Shown in pieces: positions 42,206 through 49,964 of a stretch of DNA of 64,000 bases. The notes under the pieces were generated by a model. That model saw nothing but the letters and a program-made list of their open reading frames with translations. It had not been told where the DNA came from and did no database searches. The first letter of the stretch is position 1, and every line of letters starts with the position of its first letter. Source of the DNA: Burkholderiales bacterium (GTDB taxonomy: Bacteria; Pseudomonadota; Gammaproteobacteria; Burkholderiales; Burkholderiaceae_C); the NCBI GenBank assembly GCA_016213325.1, contig JACRAY010000029.1, positions 1 through 64,000 on the forward strand. The letters are read 5' to 3'. The translations under genes and the position numbers were made by a program.

Positions 42206-43018
42206 ATGGCCATGGACGTGATCGACTACGAGGTCCGCGGGGCGGAGATGCAGTTCGTCGAGGTGGAGCTCGACCCCGGCGAGGCGGCCATCGGCGAAGC
42301 CGGCAGCCTGATGTTCATGGACGCCGGCATCGGCATGGACACGGTGTTCGGCGACGGCAGTGCGCAGCAGGGCGGCTTCTTCGGCAAGCTGCTGGGTGCG
42401 GGCAAGCGGCTCGTGACGGGCGAGTCGCTGTTCACCACGGTGTACACCAACCAGACGCAGGCCAAGCAGCGCGTGGCGTTCGCCGCGCCCTACCCCGGCA
42501 AGATCCTGCCGATGGACCTGCGCCAGCTGGGCGGCACGCTCATCTGCCAGAAGGATGCGTTCCTCTGCGCTGCGCGCGGCGTGTCGCTGGGCATCGCGTT
42601 CCAGCAGAAGCTGTCGGTGGGTTTCTTCGGCGGCGAAGGCTTCATCATGCAGAAGCTCGACGGCGACGGGCTGGCCTTCGTGCACGCCGGCGGCACCGTG
42701 GTGAAGCGCGAGCTGGCCGCCGGGCAACAACTGCTGGTCGATACGGGCTGCGTCGTGGCGTACACGCCATCGACCAACTTCGAGATCCAGTACGTGGGCA
42801 AGATCAAGACGGCGCTGTTCGGCGGCGAGGGCCTGTTCTTCGCCAGGCTCACCGGCCCGGGCACGATCTGGCTGCAGAGCCTGCCGTTCTCGCGGCTCGC
42901 GTCGCGCGTGTTTGCGGCTGCGCCGCAACGCGGCGGTTCGCGCGAAGAAGGCTCCATCCTGCCGGGAATGGCGGCAGGCGGCCTGCTCGGTGGCGTGCTC
43001 GGCGGTGACGACGAATGA
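42206..43018 (+). CDS. AIM24/TIGR00266 family protein
   Basis: The 270-residue protein has the TRAP-like beta-roll of AIM24 proteins: YEVRGAEMQFVEVELDPGEAAIGEAGSLMFMD, GKILPMDLRQLGGTLICQKDAFLCAARGV, and ELAAGQQLLVDTGCVVAYTPSTNFEIQYVG. The C-terminus ends in a Gly-rich tail (GGLLGGVLGGDDE). The role in bacteria is unknown. GGAG precedes the ATG. Confidence 0.93.
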   Translation: MAMDVIDYEVRGAEMQFVEVELDPGEAAIGEAGSLMFMDAGIGMDTVFGDGSAQQGGFFGKLLGAGKRLVTGESLFTTVYTNQTQAKQRVAFAAPYPGKILPMDLRQLGGTLICQKDAFLCAARGVSLGIAFQQKLSVGFFGGEGFIMQKLDGDGLAFVHAGGTVVKRELAAGQQLLVDTGCVVAYTPSTNFEIQYVGKIKTALFGGEGLFFARLTGPGTIWLQSLPFSRLASRVFAAAPQRGGSREEGSILPGMAAGGLLGGVLGGDDE

Positions 43019-43143
43019 CGACAGATTGAGATGTAACAACTCGTACGGGGTATCCACAAGCCGAGTCAGGCTGCTTACAGTGGCCTGGTGACCGGCAAAC
43101 CCGCCGGACACAGTTTGAAGAAACCCATTCAGGAGCCCTGACG

Positions 43144-43500
43144 ATGAACTCGACGATGAAGAAGACAACGTGCCGTGTCCTGGTCGCTTCCTTGCTGTGC
43201 CTGTCCTTCCAGACCGCCAATGCGGGCCTGATCGGCGCAGAACAGGCTGCTCCCGCCACCTCAGCCGACCGCGCGCTGGTGCTGGGCACCCTGGACCGCC
43301 CGGAAGTGGTGAGCCAGCTGCAGGCCGCGGGCGTCGACCTGCGCTCCGCCCGTGAACGCGTGGCCGCCATGACCGACCAGGAAGTCGCCGGCATGGCCCA
43401 GGACATCCAGTCAGCACCGGCCGGCGCGCTCGACGCGGGCGGCTGGATCGCGGTGCTGGTGGTGGCCGGCCTGGTCTGGTACTTCGCCTTCCGCAAGTAA
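43144..43500 (+). CDS. PA2779 family small membrane protein
   Basis: The 118-residue protein has an N-terminal signal peptide (VLVASLLCLSFQTANAG), a helical middle (RPEVVSQLQAAGVDLRSARERVAAMTDQEVAGMAQDI) and a single C-terminal membrane helix (WIAVLVVAGLVWYFAF). The double glycine at 99-100 stands immediately before the helix. This matches the family named after Pseudomonas aeruginosa PA2779, which goes together with the PA2778 peptidase; that gene follows after six bases. The role of the family is unknown. A GGAG lies nine bases before the ATG. Confidence 0.9.
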   Translation: MNSTMKKTTCRVLVASLLCLSFQTANAGLIGAEQAAPATSADRALVLGTLDRPEVVSQLQAAGVDLRSARERVAAMTDQEVAGMAQDIQSAPAGALDAGGWIAVLVVAGLVWYFAFRK

Positions 43501-43506
43501 GGAGTC

Positions 43507-44466
43507 ATGCGGGCCCGACAACTGTTCGGGGCTTGGGCCCTTGCCGTCCTGCTGACCGGGTGCGCGACGCTCGCGCCCCTGGTCCCCCAGACCTACGCTC
43601 TGCGCACGGCCTGGCCCCAGGGTGTTGCCGAGCGGGTCGAACTCGCTTCGGTTCCCTTCTACCCCCAGCTCGATTACCAGTGCGGTCCTGCCGCGCTGGC
43701 CACGGTGTTGTCGGCGAGCGGGGTGGCCGTAAGCCCCGATGCGCTGGTCGACCAGGTGTGGCTGCCCGCGCGCAAGGGCAGCCTGCAGGTGGAGATGCTC
43801 GCCGCGCCGCGTACGCATGGCCGCGTGAGCTACCGGCTTGCGCCCCAGTACACCGACCTGCTGCGTGAAGTGGCGGCGGGCAACCCCGTCGTCGTGCTGC
43901 AGGACGTGGGCGCCGTCTTCACGCAGTGGCACTACGCGGTGGTCAACGGGTTCGACTACGCCACCGGCAGCATCTACCTGCGCTCGGGCACCGAGCCGCG
44001 CAAGGAGATGTCCTTCACGGCTTTCGAAAGGTCGTGGCTGAAGGGCGGCTACTGGGCGATGGTGGTCCTGCCGCCGAACCGCATCGCCGAAACGGCCGAC
44101 CCCACGCGCTGGCTCGAGTCGGTGCTGGCGGTCGCACGCACCGGCGACAGCGAGACGGCGCGCCAGGCCTATTCGGCTGCGTTGCGCCGCTGGCCCGACA
44201 ACCTGGCGGCCGCCATCGGGCTGGCCAACCAGCTGCACGCCATGGGCGCGCTCGAAGACGCCGCGCGCGTCCTGCGCGCGACGCTGCAGCGGCATCCGCA
44301 GTCCGTCATCGCCATGAACAACCTGGCGCAGACCTTGTCGGACCAGGGGCAGCATCGTGAAGCGCTGGCGCAGATCGAGCGGGCGATGGATGCTGCGAGT
44401 CCGTTTGCGTCTGAAGTGCGGGCGACACGTCAGTTGATACTGGATCGGTTGCAGAAAGTGCGTTAA
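43507..44466 (+). CDS. PA2778 family C39-like cysteine peptidase lipoprotein with TPR
   Basis: The 319-residue product has a lipoprotein signal (LTGC, Cys19), a C39-like papain-fold peptidase domain with Cys59 (DYQCGPAALATVL) and His142 (QWHYAVVNGFDY), and TPR repeats at about 205-315 (YSAALRRWPDNLAAAIGLANQLHAMG, ATLQRHPQSVIAMNNLAQTLSDQGQHREALAQIERAM). It should sit in the periplasm anchored to a membrane. C39 peptidases usually cut after double glycine, and the neighbour PA2779 has GG before its membrane helix, which I take as a possible substrate site (inference). The pair is an operon. Confidence 0.92.
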   Translation: MRARQLFGAWALAVLLTGCATLAPLVPQTYALRTAWPQGVAERVELASVPFYPQLDYQCGPAALATVLSASGVAVSPDALVDQVWLPARKGSLQVEMLAAPRTHGRVSYRLAPQYTDLLREVAAGNPVVVLQDVGAVFTQWHYAVVNGFDYATGSIYLRSGTEPRKEMSFTAFERSWLKGGYWAMVVLPPNRIAETADPTRWLESVLAVARTGDSETARQAYSAALRRWPDNLAAAIGLANQLHAMGALEDAARVLRATLQRHPQSVIAMNNLAQTLSDQGQHREALAQIERAMDAASPFASEVRATRQLILDRLQKVR

Positions 44467-44484
44467 GGCCCGGTCTCCGTCCAG

Positions 44485-44595
44485 GTCTTGAACGCAGAAG
44501 ACGCAGAAGAAATACCAAAGACGCAGAAGAAGGCCATTCCTGGGATTCCCTTCTGCGTCTTTTGTATTTCCTTCTGCATCTTCTGCGTTCAAGAC
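44485..44595. repeat. long hairpin repeat of GCAGAAG units, copy 1
   Basis: The 111-base stretch is an inverted repeat with outer arms of 25 bases differing at one place (44485-44509 and 44571-44595) and inner arms that continue nearly to the centre, with a short central part. The arms consist of repeated GA(C/T)GCAGAA units. A second copy is at 52479-52585. It lies between the end of the peptidase gene and the end of the convergent serine hydrolase gene. It could form a long RNA hairpin and end both transcripts. Confidence 0.9.
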
Positions 44596-44617
44596 GTAAG
44601 AGGACGGCCGCAACGCA

Positions 44618-45661
44618 TCAACGCCGCAGGGACAAAGCCACCCGCCGCACAAACCCCGGCACATGCGCCGGATCGATCCACCGCACGACGACCACTGCAT
44701 CGTTCTCGGGATCCATCCACACATAGTGCCCGCCCGCCCCGAACATGAACCAGCTGCTGCGTGACGCATCCGCAAAGATGCGGCCCTCGCCATTGAGCCA
44801 GGTGAGCCAGCCGTAAAAGGGGGCGATGGCTGAGGGCTGCTGCATGCGGTCGACCCACGCACGCGGGATGATGCCGCGGCCGCCATCGAGCAGCAGCTGC
44901 CCGACGAGCGCCTGGTCACGCGCGCTGATCGACACGCCGCCGCCCCAGTGCGTGCCGCCCGGCACCGAAGGCATGCGCTGCCCGTCGATCTCGACCCACG
45001 CATCGTCGTACGCCGCCCACTGCCATTGCAGGCTGGCGCCTATCGGGCGCAGCACCGCGTCTTCGAACACCTCTTTCAGCGGGCGCCGAAACAGGTGCAG
45101 CAGCGCCAGCGACAGCTGGTTGATGCGCACGTCGTTGTATTCCCAGTAGGTGCCCGGCGGCTGCAGCTCGCGCGCTTCGCCCTTCTTGCCGCGCGCCGGG
45201 TGCGGGTCGTACGCCACCTTGCGATGGTGCTCGACCTGGTCGGGCATGCCGAGGCACACGCCGTGCCATTCGCTCACCTGCTCCAGCAGGTGCGCCCAGG
45301 TGATGACGCGGTTGTGTGCGTCGTCGAAGCCGATGCCGGGCAGGCGCTGCGACACGGGCTCGTGCGCATCCGGCAGCAGCCCACGCGCGTTCGCGACGCC
45401 GGCCAGCAGCGCCAGGTAGGTCTTGGCCACGCTGAACGTCAGGTCGGCACGATCGGGCTCGCCCCAGGCCGCCACCTCCTGCCCGTGACGGCGAATCACG
45501 CCGCTCACGCCGCCGCGCGGATGCACCGGCCCCCGCAGGCGATTGAAGGGCGGCGGGTCGTCGTGGTGCACGCCCCAGCGCTGCGGCTCGGCGGCAGGGT
45601 CGCGCGGCCACGGCACCTCGTGGGCCAGGGCAAAGTCGATGGCGGCTGTGAAGTCGGTCAA
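44618..45661 (-). CDS. serine hydrolase of the beta-lactamase/PBP4b fold
   Basis: The 347-residue protein has the class C beta-lactamase-like active-site motifs: SVAK (S-x-x-K) near residue 77 and YWEYNDVRINQ (Y-x-N) further on. No signal peptide is seen at the start used. This group includes esterases and D-aminopeptidases; the substrate is unknown. The start is uncertain: the most likely codon is TTG at 45661, leaving only 23 bases to the divergent NUDIX gene. In-frame alternatives would overlap that gene. Confidence 0.83.
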   Translation of the reverse strand: MTDFTAAIDFALAHEVPWPRDPAAEPQRWGVHHDDPPPFNRLRGPVHPRGGVSGVIRRHGQEVAAWGEPDRADLTFSVAKTYLALLAGVANARGLLPDAHEPVSQRLPGIGFDDAHNRVITWAHLLEQVSEWHGVCLGMPDQVEHHRKVAYDPHPARGKKGEARELQPPGTYWEYNDVRINQLSLALLHLFRRPLKEVFEDAVLRPIGASLQWQWAAYDDAWVEIDGQRMPSVPGGTHWGGGVSISARDQALVGQLLLDGGRGIIPRAWVDRMQQPSAIAPFYGWLTWLNGEGRIFADASRSSWFMFGAGGHYVWMDPENDAVVVVRWIDPAHVPGFVRRVALSLRR

Positions 45662-45684
45662 GGCCCCAAGGATAATCCCGGCAG

Positions 45685-46554
45685 ATGGAACCCCACGGCG
45701 ACCGCAACGACACCCCGCCGCTGGCCTCCGCAACCGTGATCATGTTGCGCGACGCACCCGGCGGCATCGAAGTCTTCCTGATCAGGCGCCACGGCCTGTC
45801 GGACGTGCTGGGGGGCGCCCACGTGTTCCCGGGCGGCAAGGTCGACCGCGAAGATGTGCAGCTGGCCGCACGGCTGGACCAGCCGATGGAAGCCCTGCAT
45901 GCCGCACTCGGCGAAGCGCAACTGTCCCCGGGGCAAGCCGCGGCGTTGCACGTGGCTGCGATCCGCGAGGTGTTCGAGGAAACCGGCGTGCTGTACGCCG
46001 GCGTCGACGAATCCCTGGCCCGCGAAGCCTGGGAGCTGATGCGCGAGGGCCGCCGTTTCGACGAAGTCGTCGATGCGCTGGACCTGGGCCTCACCACTGC
46101 CGGCCTCGCGCCCTGGTCGCGCTGGATCACCCCGCTGGTGGGCGGCGTGGTGCGCAAGCGCTTCGACACGCGCTTCTTCGTCGCGGCCGCACCGCCAGGG
46201 CAGGAGCCCGTGCACGACGAGCACGAAGCAACCGAAAGCATCTGGCTCAGGCCGCGCGATGCGCTGGAGCAGTACTGGGGCGGAGCCATCCAGCTCGCGC
46301 CGCCGCAGCTCATGAGCCTGGCGCACCTGTCGCGCCTGGCTTCGGTGAACGAAGTGCTGGCCGAGGCGCGCCGCCGGCCACCTGCGCGCATCTGTCCCGA
46401 AAGCTTCGAGCAGGACGGCACGCGCGCCGTCTGCTACCCCGGCGACCCGCGGCACAGCGAAAAGGTGCGCGTGATGCCGGGGCCTACGTGCCTGTTATGG
46501 CGCAACGACCGCTTCGAGCCGCCGGACGGCGGGCTGGAGGCCTTCTTCGCCTGA
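45685..46554 (+). CDS. NUDIX hydrolase, NUDT7/NUDT19-like
   Basis: The 289-residue protein has a NUDIX domain, but the box is split: GGKVDRED (50-57) is separated from AAIREVFEETGV (91-102) by about 35 residues. This insert is seen in acyl-CoA diphosphatases of the NUDT7/NUDT19 type, so a CoA-type substrate is possible. A second part (about 190-289) with CLLWRND is less clear. The catalytic EE at 98-99 is kept. It is divergent from the serine hydrolase and convergent with the first L,D-transpeptidase. Confidence 0.86.
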   Translation: MEPHGDRNDTPPLASATVIMLRDAPGGIEVFLIRRHGLSDVLGGAHVFPGGKVDREDVQLAARLDQPMEALHAALGEAQLSPGQAAALHVAAIREVFEETGVLYAGVDESLAREAWELMREGRRFDEVVDALDLGLTTAGLAPWSRWITPLVGGVVRKRFDTRFFVAAAPPGQEPVHDEHEATESIWLRPRDALEQYWGGAIQLAPPQLMSLAHLSRLASVNEVLAEARRRPPARICPESFEQDGTRAVCYPGDPRHSEKVRVMPGPTCLLWRNDRFEPPDGGLEAFFA

Positions 46555-46557
46555 AGG

Positions 46558-47142
46558 CTACAGGGCGAACATGTCGGCGAGCGAGCGCGTCTCTGGCATC
46601 ACGTAGACCACGGCCTTGCCCGAGCCCAGCACGCGCTGCACCACGTCCTGGTAGAAGTCCACCGGCACGATCACGCAGCCCAGCGACGCTCGGTTGTCGC
46701 GGGGCGTTTCGGAGGCGAGCTTCTTCAGCCGTGCGTCGTGCGATCGCCCGGGCCGCAGGCGATGGATCGCAAAGGCACTCGCATAGTCCACCCACACCAC
46801 ATGCTCGCCGGTGAGGTTGGTGCCGGGTTGGGAAACGAAGCGCCCCGCCGGTGTGGTGCGTTCGTCCGTGCGCACGGCGCCTTGCTGCGCCCGCGCTCCC
46901 ACCCCTGGAACCGTGTGGTCGCCCCAGGTCGCACCCACCAGCACGCTCGAAGTGCCCGCGAGCTGGCCGCGTGCGTTGTAGACATGGATGCGCGCCTGCT
47001 TCTTGTCGACGATGGCGAACGGCAGGCCCTGGTGGTCGCGCGTGGCAGTCACCCAGCGCAGCAGCTGCTGCGAATCCGCATGCGCCGCGCAAGCAGCGGC
47101 GGACAGCGCAAGCACCCACGCCGCGCGCGCGATGAACGACAT
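46558..47142 (-). CDS. exported L,D-transpeptidase family protein, paralogue 1
   Basis: The 194-residue protein has a signal peptide (FIARAAWVLALSAAACAAHAD) and a YkuD-type domain with His127 in AFAIHRL and Cys156 in SLGCVIVP. The family makes 3-3 cross-links in peptidoglycan or joins Braun lipoprotein to it. The Arg usually found in the motif S(H/R)GC(I/V)R is absent, so activity may differ. Its paralogue is 98 bases upstream on the same strand, suggesting tandem duplication. Confidence 0.88.
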   Translation of the reverse strand: MSFIARAAWVLALSAAACAAHADSQQLLRWVTATRDHQGLPFAIVDKKQARIHVYNARGQLAGTSSVLVGATWGDHTVPGVGARAQQGAVRTDERTTPAGRFVSQPGTNLTGEHVVWVDYASAFAIHRLRPGRSHDARLKKLASETPRDNRASLGCVIVPVDFYQDVVQRVLGSGKAVVYVMPETRSLADMFAL

Positions 47143-47240
47143 CCGAGTCCCCTTCCAGCCGGCAAACTGCAGCTCGGCAGGAAACGGATGCTAGCAAGCC
47201 GGCACGGGGGCGGGCAAGCTTTGTAAACGTAACGGTTGAG

Positions 47241-48068
47241 TTAGTTCTTCAGGGGCGCAGGCTTGATGTGCGATGCGGCCACCAGCGGTTGCGCCGTGAC
47301 GTCGTAAGCGCCCAATACCGTCTGGATGTCCTTCACCTCGGGCACCACGTAGACGATCGCCCCGCTCTTCTTGACCGCGGGGTCGAGCACGCCTTCGTAG
47401 AACTTCTGCGGCACGTTGATGCAGCCGAACGAGATGCGGTTGTCTTTTTTCGTGGGCGAGGCCATCCGCTCATAGCGGCGCTCTTTCTCGGCCACCTTGC
47501 GCAGCCGGTGCATCGACACGGCGCTGTCGTAGTCGACCCAGATGATGTCCTCGCCTTTGGTGTTGCGGCCCGGCTCGGCGACGAAGCGGCCGGCCGGCGT
47601 GGTCTTCTCTTCTTCCTTCACCAGCGCCAGCGGCTTGTCGCCGATGCCCGGGAAGTTGTCGTCGCCGATGGCCTTGCCCAGCAGGATGGGCGTGGTGCCC
47701 TGCAGCCTGCCTGCGGAGTCGAAGACATAGAGTTGCGCGTCCTTCTTGTCGATGACCACGAACGAGTGCTTCTTGTGGTCGCCGGTATGCGTGGCCCAGT
47801 CGGCCACCAGCTTCACGTCGGGCGTCGGGCTGACGTCACCGAAGTGCGCGAGGCGTGGCGCGGGCGGCGCGGCCTGGGGGGCGGGCGCAGGTGCTTGCGG
47901 CTTGGGCTGCACGATCGCCACCGCGGGCGGCTGCAGCGGGCGCTCCTGCTGCCGCGTGTACCACTGGTACGGCAACACCACCACGAGGATCGCCGCGCCG
48001 AGCAGCACGCCCTTGCGCAGCGCGTCCAGGAATTCGGACCTGTCGTCGGGTTCTTTGCGGTTGGCCAT
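47241..48068 (-). CDS. membrane-anchored L,D-transpeptidase family protein, paralogue 2
   Basis: The 275-residue protein has an uncleaved N-terminal membrane anchor (GVLLGAAILVVVLPYQWY), a proline/alanine-rich linker and a YkuD-type domain with SAVSMHRLRKVAEKERRYERM and RISFGCINVP as active-site parts. It shares the segments VDKKxAxLYVF, TTPAGRFVxEPGxN and VDYxSAxxxHRLR with the smaller paralogue downstream. Both probably act on peptidoglycan in the periplasm. The small serine-rich exported protein gene lies 80 bases upstream. Confidence 0.9.
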   Translation of the reverse strand: MANRKEPDDRSEFLDALRKGVLLGAAILVVVLPYQWYTRQQERPLQPPAVAIVQPKPQAPAPAPQAAPPAPRLAHFGDVSPTPDVKLVADWATHTGDHKKHSFVVIDKKDAQLYVFDSAGRLQGTTPILLGKAIGDDNFPGIGDKPLALVKEEEKTTPAGRFVAEPGRNTKGEDIIWVDYDSAVSMHRLRKVAEKERRYERMASPTKKDNRISFGCINVPQKFYEGVLDPAVKKSGAIVYVVPEVKDIQTVLGAYDVTAQPLVAASHIKPAPLKN

Positions 48069-48148
48069 GGACTGCGCGGGACCTCAGGGTTGGAAGGAAA
48101 AGGCCCCACCGGGCGCCAGCCGCGATGGAGCCGTGGGTTCGATGGCGC

Positions 48149-48427
48149 TTAGTTGCGGTCCATCTGGGGCGCCGAGGACTCGGCCGGGCCTGCGCCCAGG
48201 GTCGACGTATCCGTCGTGGTGCTGTTGCTGGTCGTCTCGGTGCTGGAGGCGGTGCTGCCCGAGCCCAGGCTCTGGTCGCCGCTGTTCTGCATCGTCGAGC
48301 TGCTGCCCAGCGAGGCGCCCGACGGGCTCGACGAGCCGTAGCTGTCCGATTGCGCGATGGCGATACCGCCGATGGCGAGGGCAGCCGCTGCGGTCAGCGT
48401 GGTCAGGGTCTTCTTGGTTCCGTTCAT
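48149..48427 (-). CDS. small Ser/Thr-rich exported protein
   Basis: The 92-residue protein has a signal peptide (TLTTLTAAAALAIGGIAIAQS) and then an unstructured region of Ser, Thr, Gly and Ala. I do not recognise a family; similar low-complexity exported proteins occur in Comamonadaceae. AAGGAG precedes the ATG. The stop lies 80 bases before the second L,D-transpeptidase gene, so they could share a transcript. Confidence 0.7.
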   Translation of the reverse strand: MNGTKKTLTTLTAAAALAIGGIAIAQSDSYGSSSPSGASLGSSSTMQNSGDQSLGSGSTASSTETTSNSTTTDTSTLGAGPAESSAPQMDRN

Positions 48428-48559
48428 AGGAATACTCCTTGGTTTGGTTCTGGAAGGCGCCGGTGCTTCCGGCTGCTTCCCAGCTTAGGGAGGACCCCAA
48501 CCAGCCCAAGTGCGGGGATGGCGGCTGCGGCTGTAGGAATGCCGCTGTCACCGGGTGCT

Positions 48560-48730
48560 TCAGTGAGGCTCGGCCACGGACTGCGGCTCGGCCCAGCCGT
48601 CGATCTGCAGCTGCGGGTCGGCGCATTCGCAGCCGAAGGCGCACTCCGCGTCGTCCGCGGCCGTGGCTGCGGATGCGGGGACGAAAGGCGGGACAGCGTC
48701 CTGCTGGGTCTGCGGCGTCATTTGCGGCAT
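48560..48730 (-). CDS. short ORF of 56 residues with Cys motif
   Basis: This ORF encodes 56 residues, beginning MPQMTPQTQQDAV and containing CAFGCECADPQLQIDGW, with three Cys in six residues and an acidic character. GGAG lies seven bases before the ATG, supporting translation. It fills most of an otherwise empty 374-base gap between the Ser/Thr-rich protein and DUF808 genes. No family is recognised; the start at 48730 rests on the Shine-Dalgarno. The CxxxCxC pattern could bind metal. Confidence 0.5.
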   Translation of the reverse strand: MPQMTPQTQQDAVPPFVPASAATAADDAECAFGCECADPQLQIDGWAEPQSVAEPH

Positions 48731-48801
48731 GGCGAGCTCCGTGTATCAGGTCGAGCCATTGTTCGGCCCGCCACGGCCCAGCCGTATCCTCTGGCGCCTC
48801 G

Positions 48802-49716
48802 TCAGTGCGTAGGACTGCGCCGCATCACCTTCTGCACCAGCGTCACGGCGGCGAGCACGATGGCCCCGGCGATGATGCCGACCACCGCATCGAGCAACGC
48901 GGTCACGAGCCAACCCATGCCGCCTGCCGATTTCGCGATGTCTTCCACAGCGTGCGCCAGCGCTTCGACGCCGTGCACCAGGATGCCGCCGCCCACCAGG
49001 AACATCGCGGCGGTGCCGGCTACCGACAATGCCTTCATCAGCCAAGGCGCCATCCGCACCAGTCCCTGGCCGATGCTGCGCGCCGCTGCCGACGCCTGGC
49101 GGCTCAGGTACAGCCCCAGGTCGTCGAGCTTCACGATGCCGCCCACCAGGCCATAGACGCCCACGGTCATGATGACCGCAATGCCCACCAGCACCGCGAC
49201 CCGCGTGACGAAGTCGCTGCCGGCCACGGTGCCGAGCGAAATCACGATGATCTCGGCCGACAGGATGAAGTCGGTGCGGACCGCTCCCTTGATCTTTTCC
49301 TTCTCGAAAGCCACGACGTCGAGCGTGGGGTCGTCGAGCGCCTGCACCTGTTCCAGGTGGTGCACCTCGTCTTCCTGCTTGCTGTGCAGCCAGCGGTGTG
49401 CGAGTTTCTCCACGCCTTCGAAGCACAGGAAGGCGCCGCCTATCATCAGCAGCGGCGTGATGGCCCAGGGCGCCAGCGCGCTGATGGCCAGCGCCAGCGG
49501 CACCAGGATCGCCTTGTTGACCGCCGAGCCCTTGGCGACCGCCCACACCACGGGCAGCTCGCGGTCGGCGCGCACGCCGGCCACCTGCTGCGCGTTCAGC
49601 GCGAGGTCATCGCCCAGCACGCCGGCCGTCTTCTTGGCGGCGACCTTGGTGAGGATGGAGACATCGTCGAGCAGTGTCGCGATGTCGTCGAGCAGTGCGA
49701 AGAAGCTGGAGGCCAT
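48802..49716 (-). CDS. DUF808 family membrane protein
   Basis: The 304-residue protein has about seven hydrophobic helices and the typical DUF808/YedI start ([46 protein letters not shown]). A cytosolic acidic stretch ([18 protein letters not shown]) divides the two halves. It is an inner-membrane protein of unknown role. Confidence 0.94.
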   Translation of the reverse strand: MASSFFALLDDIATLLDDVSILTKVAAKKTAGVLGDDLALNAQQVAGVRADRELPVVWAVAKGSAVNKAILVPLALAISALAPWAITPLLMIGGAFLCFEGVEKLAHRWLHSKQEDEVHHLEQVQALDDPTLDVVAFEKEKIKGAVRTDFILSAEIIVISLGTVAGSDFVTRVAVLVGIAVIMTVGVYGLVGGIVKLDDLGLYLSRQASAAARSIGQGLVRMAPWLMKALSVAGTAAMFLVGGGILVHGVEALAHAVEDIAKSAGGMGWLVTALLDAVVGIIAGAIVLAAVTLVQKVMRRSPTH

Positions 49717-49747
49717 GGGGCGCGATTATCTCTGCGCCTGCCTCCTG

Positions 49748-49921
49748 TCAGTAGTTGCCGGTACGGTAGGGCGACCTCGGCACGTACTTGTGTTCGCCGT
49801 CGGGGATGGGCTCGGCCCTGGGGTCGGGGCGGCGCTGGCGCGCATTGGTGCCTTCGCTGCGCTCGTTCGTGCGCGGCTGCGGGTCGGCCTTGGGCTTCGA
49901 GGGGCGTTGTGCGGGCTTCAT
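49748..49921 (-). CDS. short ORF of 57 residues, basic and proline-rich
   Basis: The ORF encodes 57 residues rich in Pro, Arg and Gln, ending PDGEHKYVPRSPYRTGNY. The organised C-terminus with aromatic residues looks like a real protein, although no strong Shine-Dalgarno is visible. It stands between the DUF808 gene and the divergent cytochrome gene. No family is known to me. Confidence 0.45.
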   Translation of the reverse strand: MKPAQRPSKPKADPQPRTNERSEGTNARQRRPDPRAEPIPDGEHKYVPRSPYRTGNY

Positions 49922-49964
49922 GCAGCCAAGCTAACACCGCTGCGGGAAATGGCATAGTCAGCCG

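Noticed and set aside
43025-43056. Possible TTGAGA-TATCCA promoter before the PA2779 gene
   Set aside because: Spacing of 19 bases and a poor -10; not better than chance.
44485-44595. Repeats of GCAGAAG considered as a CRISPR array
   Set aside because: Units are short, without regular spacers, and the whole stretch is one inverted repeat; no cas genes are near.
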